Of a stretch of 7,888 bases of DNA, positions 1 to 5,968 are shown one piece after another (position 1 is the first letter of the stretch; each line of letters starts with the position of its first letter). The position numbers were made by a program, and so were the translations under genes. The notes beneath the pieces were generated by a model. The model was given only the letters and a program-made list of their open reading frames with translations, did no database searches and was not told the origin of the DNA. The stretch is from positions 1 through 7,888 of the forward strand of contig DPMX01000205.1 of NCBI GenBank assembly GCA_003540955.1, written 5' to 3'. The stretch is from Gammaproteobacteria bacterium (lineage in GTDB: Bacteria; Pseudomonadota; Gammaproteobacteria; Ga0077536).

Positions 1-71
1 TAAGCCGCGATTATCGTACAAGGCGGTCCCCACTACTGTCTCATACGATATCGTCGCTAGTTCAACTATAT

Positions 72-76
72 GGAGA
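72..76 (+). promoter_or_regulatory. Shine-Dalgarno GGAGA that decides the hydrolase start
   Basis: GGAGA lies directly against the ATG at 77, leaving no spacer, but six bases before the ATG at 83. Normal spacing therefore points to 83 as the initiation codon and removes two residues from the longest reading. Confidence 0.7.
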
Positions 77-82
77 ATGTTA

Positions 83-1024
83 ATGCCCTTGAATCCGCAA
101 TGCCGCGCCCTTGTCGAAGCTGCTGTCAACGGTTCGTCATTTGATGGTAGTGATTTGACCACCCTCCGTGCAGGCTACGCAGCAACGACCCTAACTTTTC
201 GACATAAAACCGGTGCGTTGCAAAGCGTCGTCAACACCAAGTTCCCAGGCCCAACAGGCGACATTCGCATCCGTATCTACCGGCCGAAAATCGAACATAA
301 AAAGGCCCCGCCATGCCTTGTGTTCTACCATGGCGGGGGCTGGGCTATAGGAGACTTAGATACTCATGATCACATGTGCCGGCACGTCGCTCATGGAGCC
401 GGTGTGGTCGTTATCTCCGTGGGATACCGACTCGCACCAGAACACAAATTTCCTGTTGGTCTGGCCGATTGTCTCGCCGCAATACACTGGGTAAAGAATA
501 ACGCGATTGAACTTGATATCGACTCGACTAAAATCGCCGTTGGCGGCGATTCAGCTGGCGGCAATCTCGCAGCCTCAGTCACTATCGCATTGCGTGATTC
601 CGCAGGACCTAAACTCTCACTGCAACTATTACTCTATCCGGCAGTAGATTTCACTGCTGATAACGAATCCTTGGAGAAAAATGCGACTGGATACCTGCTA
701 ACACGAGATGCATTAGAAATGTTCGCCAATTTATATCTACCGAACCGCGCTACCCGGTCCGATCCACGTGCATCACCCCTACTGTACCCGAGTCACGCTA
801 ATTTGCCGCGTGCATTTATTCAAACAGCCGAATTCGATCCTCTCCGAGACGAAGGTCGGGCCTACGCGGAGGCCCTCGTAACCGCCGGGGGTACCGTCAC
901 GTATAAATGCTACCCGGGGATGATCCATGGGTTTGCGCGCATGGGTGCAAAAGTCGACCTAGCTTTGACTGCACTCGACGACATCTGCGAGGTATTGCGT
1001 GACACTTTTGACTTAAACACCTAG
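83..1024 (+). CDS. alpha/beta hydrolase, hormone-sensitive lipase (HSL) type esterase
   Basis: This is a probable cytosolic carboxylesterase or lipase that hydrolyses ester bonds of short or medium acyl substrates; the true substrate is unknown. Numbered from the start chosen here (313 residues, the usual HSL-family length), it has the oxyanion-hole motif HGGGW at 83-87, the nucleophile elbow GDSAGG with Ser157, an acid in the segment EFDPLRDEG (Asp252), and a histidine in IHGF (His282). The full catalytic triad is therefore visible. SVGYRLAPEH after the oxyanion motif and DPRASPLL before the Asp are also typical of the family. An ATG at 77 is in frame, but GGAGA at 72-76 touches it, while it sits six bases before the ATG at 83, so 83 is preferred. 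The frame stays open leftwards to the window edge without a better start. There is no signal peptide. The gene stands alone and converges on the VOC gene. Family call is firm; function is only general. Confidence 0.93.
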   Translation: MPLNPQCRALVEAAVNGSSFDGSDLTTLRAGYAATTLTFRHKTGALQSVVNTKFPGPTGDIRIRIYRPKIEHKKAPPCLVFYHGGGWAIGDLDTHDHMCRHVAHGAGVVVISVGYRLAPEHKFPVGLADCLAAIHWVKNNAIELDIDSTKIAVGGDSAGGNLAASVTIALRDSAGPKLSLQLLLYPAVDFTADNESLEKNATGYLLTRDALEMFANLYLPNRATRSDPRASPLLYPSHANLPRAFIQTAEFDPLRDEGRAYAEALVTAGGTVTYKCYPGMIHGFARMGAKVDLALTALDDICEVLRDTFDLNT

Positions 1025-1030
1025 AGCGCA

Positions 1031-1055
1031 GGTCTGTTTTTACGTTACACAGGCC
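1031..1055 (+). terminator. possible weak terminator hairpin after the hydrolase gene
   Basis: GGTCTGT (1031-1037) can pair with ACAGGCC (1049-1055), a seven-pair stem with one G-U wobble and an 11-base loop. It begins seven bases after the hydrolase stop and is followed by the T-rich stretch AATTTTGAATTTC. The stem is short and the T run interrupted, so this is a candidate only. The rest of the 152-base convergent gap (1025-1176) holds nothing I can identify apart from a small GTTGA-C-TCAAC palindrome at 1154-1164. Confidence 0.35.
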
Positions 1056-1176
1056 AATTTTGAATTTCTATTTTCTCATACTACCTTAAAGCCTTAGCCG
1101 CGTGACGGAGGGGGAAGGAAACGAAATACAACATTCTTTACAATCAGTCTCGAGTTGACTCAACACGCAACGGCCT

Positions 1177-1572
1177 TTATACGCGTTGAACAAACTCCAC
1201 CACGTTGCCGTCAGGATCTTGAACCATAGCGATAGTAACCCCCGGCATAAGTTCGCGTTTTGTGAGATCAAAAATGACGCCGGCTTTCTCACAATCTGCG
1301 CAAACCTCATCAAGGTTAGTGACTTGAAAAGTGAGATAACGAAACCCAAGTCCTTTTTCTAAACCTTGTGCGCCAGCCAAGGGCGGATCATGAGGATCAA
1401 TAATTTTAACAAAACTATCGCCGAAGCCCATGCGATGCATCGTCCCAAACCATACCGGCATCTCGCCAATCTTTTCGAGCCCAAGTAACCCTTGATAAAA
1501 CTGCAAACTCTTGTCAATGTCTTTGACAATGATTCCGATATCTACACAATTCTTCCCCGGCCGCATCCCCAT
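1177..1572 (-). CDS. VOC (glyoxalase/bleomycin-resistance fold) protein, function unknown
   Basis: A 131-residue single-domain protein of the vicinal oxygen chelate superfamily, which usually dimerises to form its active sites. Two beta-alpha-beta modules are visible: DIGIIVKDIDKSLQFYQGLLGL at about 11-32, and YLTFQVTNLDEVCADCEKAG at about 79-98, ending in the hallmark QDPDGNVVEF (118-127). Glu126 is the usual last metal ligand. The other usual ligand positions look non-canonical: Asp11 near the first His position, Lys56 near the first-module Glu, and Tyr79 near the second His. A true glyoxalase I is therefore unlikely, and a dioxygenase, isomerase or binding protein is equally possible. GGGAG at 1580-1584 sits seven bases upstream of the ATG. 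The gene follows selO on the same strand after a 48-base gap, so co-transcription is likely. Confidence 0.88.
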   Translation of the reverse strand: MGMRPGKNCVDIGIIVKDIDKSLQFYQGLLGLEKIGEMPVWFGTMHRMGFGDSFVKIIDPHDPPLAGAQGLEKGLGFRYLTFQVTNLDEVCADCEKAGVIFDLTKRELMPGVTIAMVQDPDGNVVEFVQRV

Positions 1573-1620
1573 ATTTATTCTCCCGAATGATTTCCAGGTG
1601 ATTAAACTCGTAATGTAAAG

Positions 1621-3228
1621 CTAGGAGCTACACGACAGCATAGAACAACCGGCTCGTGTGCGCGCCCAGTCAGGTCGTTTCGCAGCGTAATGCTCATAAT
1701 TAGGCTGCGCCTCGTACGGATTGCGCAGCACCTGCAATAGTTCATTAATTTTCATATAGTTTCCGTTCTCAGCTTCGTCGATCGCGAGCTGTGCAAGATA
1801 ATTGCGCAATACATATTTTGGATTTATAGCGTTCATCTTGGTCTTTCGTTCAGCATCCGGGACAACAGCTTCACGTAAACAATCTACATAAGCCCTAATC
1901 CAGGCAAAAAGCCTAGCTTTATAGGAGGGATTAAGTTGCTCTGGTATGTAGTACGCCTCCGCCAAAAGCGCTACGCATTCAGCTTCATCCAAATCACGTT
2001 CGGTTTTGAGTTCGGCCAGACGTCTGAAAAAGATTGTCATATCAGTTTCTACTAGTGGCAACACTTCTAGCAATTCAGCAACTAAGGTTGAAACCGCGAC
2101 TTTACAACCCGCAGGGAATCCTAGTTTACATGCCATCATTTCTTGCCAACCCTGTTCATAACAGCGCGTATATTCCGAGAGCGCTTGTTCTAGTGGCTCG
2201 GTTTCTCCGACTAGTGGGTAGATCGCGTTAGCCAGCTGCACTAGGTTCCAAAGCGCGATCTGTGGTTGGTGTCCAAAGCGATAGCGCTTCCCCGCAGCGT
2301 CGGTCGTATTTGGCGTCCAATCAGGGTCGTAGTTCTCAATCCAACCATAGGGACCATAGTCAATAGTTAGTCCTAAAATGGACATATTGTCTGTATTCAT
2401 CACACCGTGCACGAATCCAACCCGCATCCAATCGACGATCATGACCGCAGTGCGACGACAAACCTCCGCTACCCACGAGACGTAGTTTGCCTTCGATGGC
2501 AAACCAATTTCAGGGAAATCGATTTCGATCGTGTAGTCGACTAGTTGACGCAGAACGTCGATCTCACCCCGCGAAGCAAACAATTGAAAATTGCCAAAGC
2601 GAGTAAAAGAAGGAGCAACCCGACATACGACAGCGCCCGGCTCCGCTTTCGGTCGTCCATCATAAAACATATCCCTCATCACATCCCTACCTGTTCGCAC
2701 GAGACTCAAGGCGCGTGTCGTAGGTACGCCTAGATGATACATGGCTTCACTACAGAGAAACTCACGTATTGAGGATCTCAGCACCGCCAACCCATCGGCC
2801 GTCCTCGAATACGGTGTTGGTCCGGCACCTTTCAATTGCAGTGCCCAACGCTCGTTATCCCTATTGACAATCTCACCAAGGTTAATCGCACGACCGTCCC
2901 CAAGCTGGCCGGCCCAAGTACCAAACTGATGACCCCCATAGCAAGTCGCGTAAGGATCCATTCCATCAATAATCTGGTTACCAGAAAAAATCGCGGCGAA
3001 ATCTCCTGTGGCGCAATCAGCAGGAGTCAGGTCTAGTAGTTCGGCCACCTCGCTCGCATACGCAACAAGTTCTGGATTAGCAACTGACTCCGGCATGACG
3101 CGCGAGTAACACGCGGCATTCACCTGTCGGCGATAATTGTCTGTTTCTGAGTCACCCGGTAGCGAACCGACAAAACGATTGTCAAAGTTCAATGCGTCCA
3201 AACCGCCGACTCCAAGATTTGCGCCCAT
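1621..3228 (-). CDS. selO: SelO family protein adenylyltransferase (YdiU/UPF0061 pseudokinase)
   Basis: SelO has a protein-kinase fold with ATP bound in reversed orientation and transfers AMP to Ser, Thr or Tyr hydroxyls of target proteins, linked in E. coli to redox homeostasis and S-glutathionylation. At 535 residues it is longer than E. coli SelO (about 478). Visible landmarks are YGGHQFGTWAGQLGDGRA (97-114), the nucleotide-binding Lys133 in LQLKGAG, Glu156 in SIREFL, Arg203 in CRVAPS, the proposed catalytic base Asp280 and metal ligand Asn281 in MNTDNMSI, and the second metal ligand Asp290 in DYGPYG. The C-terminus is SCSS, with Cys533 in the position occupied by selenocysteine in animal SelO. 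The residue aligned with E. coli Cys272, reported as the disulfide partner of the tail Cys, appears to be Pro306. AGGAG (about 3234-3238) lies five bases before the ATG. It probably heads an operon with the VOC gene, and is divergent from the PHP gene. Confidence 0.97.
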   Translation of the reverse strand: MGANLGVGGLDALNFDNRFVGSLPGDSETDNYRRQVNAACYSRVMPESVANPELVAYASEVAELLDLTPADCATGDFAAIFSGNQIIDGMDPYATCYGGHQFGTWAGQLGDGRAINLGEIVNRDNERWALQLKGAGPTPYSRTADGLAVLRSSIREFLCSEAMYHLGVPTTRALSLVRTGRDVMRDMFYDGRPKAEPGAVVCRVAPSFTRFGNFQLFASRGEIDVLRQLVDYTIEIDFPEIGLPSKANYVSWVAEVCRRTAVMIVDWMRVGFVHGVMNTDNMSILGLTIDYGPYGWIENYDPDWTPNTTDAAGKRYRFGHQPQIALWNLVQLANAIYPLVGETEPLEQALSEYTRCYEQGWQEMMACKLGFPAGCKVAVSTLVAELLEVLPLVETDMTIFFRRLAELKTERDLDEAECVALLAEAYYIPEQLNPSYKARLFAWIRAYVDCLREAVVPDAERKTKMNAINPKYVLRNYLAQLAIDEAENGNYMKINELLQVLRNPYEAQPNYEHYAAKRPDWARTRAGCSMLSCSS

Positions 3229-3256
3229 CAGAACTCCTATTCACTAAAATAACTTG

Positions 3257-3262
3257 ATCTTA
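3257..3262 (-). promoter_or_regulatory. candidate extended -10 element of the selO promoter
   Basis: Read on the minus strand this is TGC-TAAGAT, an extended -10 (TGn plus a four-of-six match to TATAAT). It would start transcription near 3250, giving a leader of about 22 bases before the selO ATG. I see no good -35, which extended -10 promoters can do without. No transcript evidence is available. Confidence 0.3.
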
Positions 3263-3281
3263 GCAGTTTCACCCCAAAAGG

Positions 3282-3321
3282 GTTTGAACAGCATCGCTCG
3301 GAAATCTTTGCTTGTTCAAAC
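3282..3321. promoter_or_regulatory. perfect 9-bp inverted repeat in the selO/PHP divergent region
   Basis: GTTTGAACA (3282-3290) and TGTTCAAAC (3313-3321) are exact reverse complements separated by 22 bases, with arm centres 31 bp apart, about three helical turns. The right arm overlaps the candidate -35 of the PHP gene, and the left arm lies about 20 bp upstream of the candidate selO -10. This fits a pair of regulator half-sites that could bridge and control both divergent genes. It could also be a long-loop hairpin in RNA. The rest of 3229-3382 holds the two ribosome binding sites, a small ACCC/GGGT repeat at 3271-3283 and the promoter candidates. Confidence 0.5.
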
Positions 3322-3341
3322 GGAGTAGCTCATCCTACACT
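3312..3341 (+). promoter_or_regulatory. candidate promoter of the PHP phosphoesterase gene
   Basis: TTGTTC (3312-3317) and TACACT (3336-3341) are spaced by 18 bases and resemble weak sigma-70 -35 and -10 boxes. Transcription would start around 3348, about 35 bases before the GTG start. The -35 lies inside the right arm of the 9-bp inverted repeat, so binding there would be expected to affect this promoter. Weak matches, so tentative. Confidence 0.3.
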
Positions 3342-3382
3342 CTTGCAAATCATCGCTTCTACTAGGTTGGAGGCAAAAATAA

Positions 3383-4207
3383 GTGATCGTCGATCTACAT
3401 ACCCATACGAACCGGTCCGATGGCACCTTGACCGCGCTTGAGTTACTGGAACGGGCACATTCAGCCGGAGTTCAGCTATTGTCGATCACTGACCATGACA
3501 CAATCGCCGCATATCATGATTTCGACTACCAAATGCTCATGGGAAAAATAAGGATTGTCCCGGGAATAGAATTCTCAACCCGATGGCATCGAACCGGTAT
3601 ACATATACTCGGACTCAATATCGATCTAGATAGCGATTCGATCAGTACGGCAACGGCGTTCCAAGCAAATGCACGAAAACAGCGTGCTTGGCAGATCTCT
3701 GAACGCCTGGAACGCGCCGGGCTCTCCGATACCTTGCCGGGCGCGTTAGCCGTCGCAAAACAAGGTGCGGTCGGTCGACCACACTTTGCACAGCACCTCG
3801 TCGATCGCGGAGAAGTTAAAACGCTGTCGGAAGCATTCAAGAAATATCTAGGCCCTGGTAAAGCTGGAGACGTGAAGCAGCATTGGGCGCCACTTCACCA
3901 GATCATCGAGTGGATTCGAACAAGCGGCGGGACACCGGTTTTAGCCCATCCTGGAAAGTACGGTCTAACCCATAACAAAAGAAATGAGTTGATCAGGGAC
4001 TTCGCAAAAAGTGGAGGCCAGGGGCTCGAGATCATCTCCGGGCAACAGGATCCGATAATGACTAAATCTCTGGCTCAAAGCGCCGAAACCTGCGGGCTAT
4101 ACGCTTCCGTTGGTTCCGATTTTCACCAATTAGAACAACCATGGTCCTACCTTGGAATGCCGCTAGAGCTGCCTAATACCTGCCGATCAGTTTGGCACCT
4201 TTGGTAG
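3383..4207 (+). CDS. PHP-domain phosphoesterase, YciV/RNase AM-like (5'-3' exoribonuclease / pAp phosphatase)
   Basis: A 274-residue protein of the family of E. coli YciV (RNase AM), a metal-dependent enzyme that trims RNA 5' ends, including rRNAs, and dephosphorylates 3',5'-nucleotide bisphosphates such as pAp. The metal-binding PHP residues are nearly all visible: HTH at 6-8, Asp13, TDHD at 36-39, Glu63 in PGIEFS, His74 in HILGL, GRPHFA with His134, AHPGKY with His189, and GSDFH with Asp246 and His248. The insertion between about residues 90 and 165, containing KYLGPGKAGDV, is characteristic of this group rather than of DNA polymerase PHP domains. The start is GTG, supported by GGAGG at 3369-3373 nine bases upstream. 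In E. coli and relatives a Sua5/YciO gene lies next door; none is seen here. The product is cytosolic. Confidence 0.93.
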   Translation: MIVDLHTHTNRSDGTLTALELLERAHSAGVQLLSITDHDTIAAYHDFDYQMLMGKIRIVPGIEFSTRWHRTGIHILGLNIDLDSDSISTATAFQANARKQRAWQISERLERAGLSDTLPGALAVAKQGAVGRPHFAQHLVDRGEVKTLSEAFKKYLGPGKAGDVKQHWAPLHQIIEWIRTSGGTPVLAHPGKYGLTHNKRNELIRDFAKSGGQGLEIISGQQDPIMTKSLAQSAETCGLYASVGSDFHQLEQPWSYLGMPLELPNTCRSVWHLW

Positions 4208-4292
4208 ACCCTCCGAACTTATACCTCCGAATGATAGTTTATTGCTGAAGGGCGTTCATTGTTCGTCAGCGGCATAGTCCCCGAAACCACAG
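4208..4292. other. convergent intergenic region with short direct repeat, no clear terminator
   Basis: This 85-base gap separates two gene ends. CCTCCGAA occurs at 4210-4217 and again at 4224-4231, 14 bases apart. GCTGA (4244-4248) can pair with TCAGC (4266-4270) over a 17-base loop, but no T tract follows on either strand, so I do not call a terminator. Confidence 0.3.
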
Positions 4293-5294
4293 CTACTGCC
4301 CTGTCAGAACAACGATACGACCGACGACGGTTCGACCTAATATCTCATCGAAAGCTCGTTCAACCTGTGTGAACGACAATCGCTTATGGATATGGGGACG
4401 CAGCTTCCCTCGGGTCGCCAAGTCCAGCAATGCCTTCGCAACACGGCGGCCGCCGCCTGGATCCAGTCGGCCAAATTCCCCCGCACGAACACCGACTATG
4501 GACATTTGTTTGAGTAATGGATAGTTAGTAGCCACATCCGGGATCCGGCCGCTAGTAAACCCAATTACGAGGATTCTGCCAAAGGGTGCGATGCAATGTA
4601 ACGACTCGTCAAACACGTCGCCACCTACGGGATCAAAAATCACATCCGCTCCAACACCTGACGTTAACCCCTTAACCGAGTCGCGGAAAGACGGAGTTGA
4701 AGCATCTAGAGTATGATCCGCTCCGTTAGAACTCGCCCATTTTAGTTTTTCCGCACTCGATGCCGTTGCAATGACGCGTGCCCCAAGCACTTTACCCAGT
4801 TGGATCGCGGCTAAACCGACTCCACCCGCGGCGCCATGAACTAATAAAGTCTCTCCCGGCTGCAAATGCGCACGTTCAACGAGTGCTACATAAGCAGTCC
4901 GATAGGCGTTGTGAAATGCGGCGCCGGTAACAAAATCGTACGATTCAGGGAGCACCATACAATTCTCAGCCGCAGCAACCACCATCTTCGCAAAGGAACC
5001 TAGTAAAACCGTCCCTATAACGACATCGCCGATACGAGTTTTTTCTACGCCCTCGCCCACCGCAACCACCTCACCGCAAAATTCGCTACCTGGAACAAAC
5101 GGTAACGAAGGTTTACGTTGATATTTCCCTTGTATGGTTAGCAGATCGGGAAATCCAACCGCAAATGCTTGATTGCGAACTAAAACCTCGCCTCGTGCCG
5201 GACCCACCAATGGCAATTCCTCGATCGTCAAATCGCGGTAGTCCCCGTACGAGCGGCAGACATGTGCCTCAAAGACCGAAGCCACCTCACCCAT
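4293..5294 (-). CDS. NADPH:quinone oxidoreductase-type medium-chain reductase (zinc-free MDR)
   Basis: A 333-residue member of the medium-chain dehydrogenase/reductase superfamily, quinone oxidoreductase branch, which uses NADPH to reduce quinones, enones or acyl-type alkenes; the substrate cannot be told from sequence. The N-terminal GroES-like domain includes TIQGKYQRKPSLPFVPGSEFCGEV (about 53-76), a typical branch signature. The Rossmann domain has the dinucleotide motif HGAAGGVG (153-160), followed by LAAIQLGKVLGARVIATASS. FDPVGGDVF (220-228) and the C-terminal RTVVGRIVV (321-329) also fit. The Cys/His ligands for catalytic zinc and the four-Cys structural zinc lobe are absent, as expected for this branch. 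The ribosome binding site is weak (GAG, six bases before the ATG). An in-frame GTG three codons in (5283-5285) is an alternative start. It stands alone, divergent from the CinA-like gene. Confidence 0.93.
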   Translation of the reverse strand: MGEVASVFEAHVCRSYGDYRDLTIEELPLVGPARGEVLVRNQAFAVGFPDLLTIQGKYQRKPSLPFVPGSEFCGEVVAVGEGVEKTRIGDVVIGTVLLGSFAKMVVAAAENCMVLPESYDFVTGAAFHNAYRTAYVALVERAHLQPGETLLVHGAAGGVGLAAIQLGKVLGARVIATASSAEKLKWASSNGADHTLDASTPSFRDSVKGLTSGVGADVIFDPVGGDVFDESLHCIAPFGRILVIGFTSGRIPDVATNYPLLKQMSIVGVRAGEFGRLDPGGGRRVAKALLDLATRGKLRPHIHKRLSFTQVERAFDEILGRTVVGRIVVLTGQ

Positions 5295-5365
5295 GGTTAT
5301 CTCGACGCCAATGGAGGCAAAATTTCTTTTTCACTGAAGCACCTAACTTACAATACGCGACCATG

Positions 5366-5371
5366 ATTATA
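5366..5371 (-). promoter_or_regulatory. candidate -10 (TATAAT) for the quinone oxidoreductase gene
   Basis: A perfect TATAAT on the minus strand would start transcription near 5359, about 65 bases before the ATG. No recognisable -35 stands 16-18 bases upstream. The surrounding ten bases are entirely A/T-rich, so a chance match is possible. Confidence 0.35.
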
Positions 5372-5417
5372 TATTCGTCATTCAAAATCCCTTACCCTTC
5401 CGTCCTGGACTCAATGG

Positions 5418-5423
5418 TATACA
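5418..5423 (+). promoter_or_regulatory. possible -10 immediately before the CinA-like gene
   Basis: TATACA ends seven bases before the ATG at 5431, and no Shine-Dalgarno sequence lies upstream of that ATG. If this is the -10, the transcript would begin at or next to the start codon and be leaderless. There is no convincing -35. Speculative, noted because it would explain the missing ribosome binding site. Confidence 0.2.
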
Positions 5424-5430
5424 AATAACG

Positions 5431-5925
5431 ATGCCCTCTCTTACAACCTACTTTGCCGACGTTGCTATCGCGCTAAAAAGTCGTAATGAAACTATCGCCG
5501 TTGCCGAATCTTCGAGTGGAGGCCTGATTTCTGCATCGCTCCTCGCAACGCCTGGAGCTTCTTCCTACTATCTCGGTGGCAGCGTCATCTATACTCTCGA
5601 CGCACGACGGCTACTCCTGAATATACCCGACGAGGTATTGCAGTGCATGATCCCGCTCAGCAGTAATTACGTCATACAGTGCGCGCAATCAATGCGCGAA
5701 AACCTAAACGCAACTTGGGGTATGGCCGAAATCGGTGTTGCGGGACCAACAGGTTCTAGCTATGGCCATGCACCTGGCGTCTGCGCCCTCGCCGTCGTGG
5801 GACCCATAACATTGACCCGACAGATCGAAACCGGCAGTAGCGACCGAGAAGCCAATATGTGGCGTTTTGTGGAAGCTGGTTGCGCGTTGTTGCATGAAGC
5901 CATCACTAAGGCTTCGAAGCTTTAA
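5431..5925 (+). CDS. CinA C-terminal-domain family protein (PncC-like, divergent)
   Basis: A 164-residue stand-alone CinA C-terminal domain; the characterised branch (PncC) deamidates nicotinamide mononucleotide to nicotinate mononucleotide in NAD salvage. Family signatures are VAESSSGGLISASLLATPGASSYY (24-47; usual form AESCTGG), a VIYT strand (52-55), and GVAGPTG (102-108), then a TGSSDREANM segment (134-143) typical of a divergent subgroup. Ser44 aligns with the nucleophile proposed for Agrobacterium CinA, but its partner Lys is Arg59 here, and the GAVS-type segment is replaced by IPLSS. NMN deamidase activity is thus uncertain. The N-terminal molybdopterin-binding-like domain of full CinA is absent. 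No Shine-Dalgarno is visible, so the start is less certain than elsewhere, though the N-terminus has family length. It precedes the LLM gene by 43 bases on the same strand and may head that operon. Confidence 0.88.
   Translation: MPSLTTYFADVAIALKSRNETIAVAESSSGGLISASLLATPGASSYYLGGSVIYTLDARRLLLNIPDEVLQCMIPLSSNYVIQCAQSMRENLNATWGMAEIGVAGPTGSSYGHAPGVCALAVVGPITLTRQIETGSSDREANMWRFVEAGCALLHEAITKASKL
5907..5924 (+). repeat. hairpin spanning the stop codon of the CinA-like gene
   Basis: TAAGGCT (5907-5913) pairs with AGCTTTA (5918-5924) with one G-U wobble, around the loop TCGA; the core GCTTCGAAGC is a perfect 10-bp palindrome. An A/T-rich stretch follows (ATTAAAATTAAAC) but not a T run, so it is a weak attenuator or RNA-processing candidate rather than a clear terminator. 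It lies in the gap to the LLM gene. Confidence 0.35.
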
Positions 5926-5968
5926 TTAAAATTAAACAAGAACACATTTTACAAGTGGTGAACCGCCA

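Noticed and set aside
1..76. End of an upstream gene
   Set aside because: The window begins with TAA, but one codon alone cannot show that a gene ends here; there is a 10-bp palindrome ACGATATCGT at 45-54 with no further support.
77..82. Upstream ATG as start of the hydrolase
   Set aside because: GGAGA touches this codon, leaving no spacer; the ATG at 83 has correct spacing.
3282..3321. LexA box reading of GAACA and TGTTC
   Set aside because: The spacing of the arms (22 bases) does not match known LexA operators of either the GAAC-N4-GTTC or direct-repeat type.
4244..4270. GCTGA/TCAGC hairpin as terminator between convergent genes
   Set aside because: A five-pair stem with a 17-base loop and no T tract on either strand.
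5165..5428. Plus-strand open frame over the start of the quinone oxidoreductase gene
   Set aside because: Antisense to a clear MDR N-terminus, with no recognisable domain.
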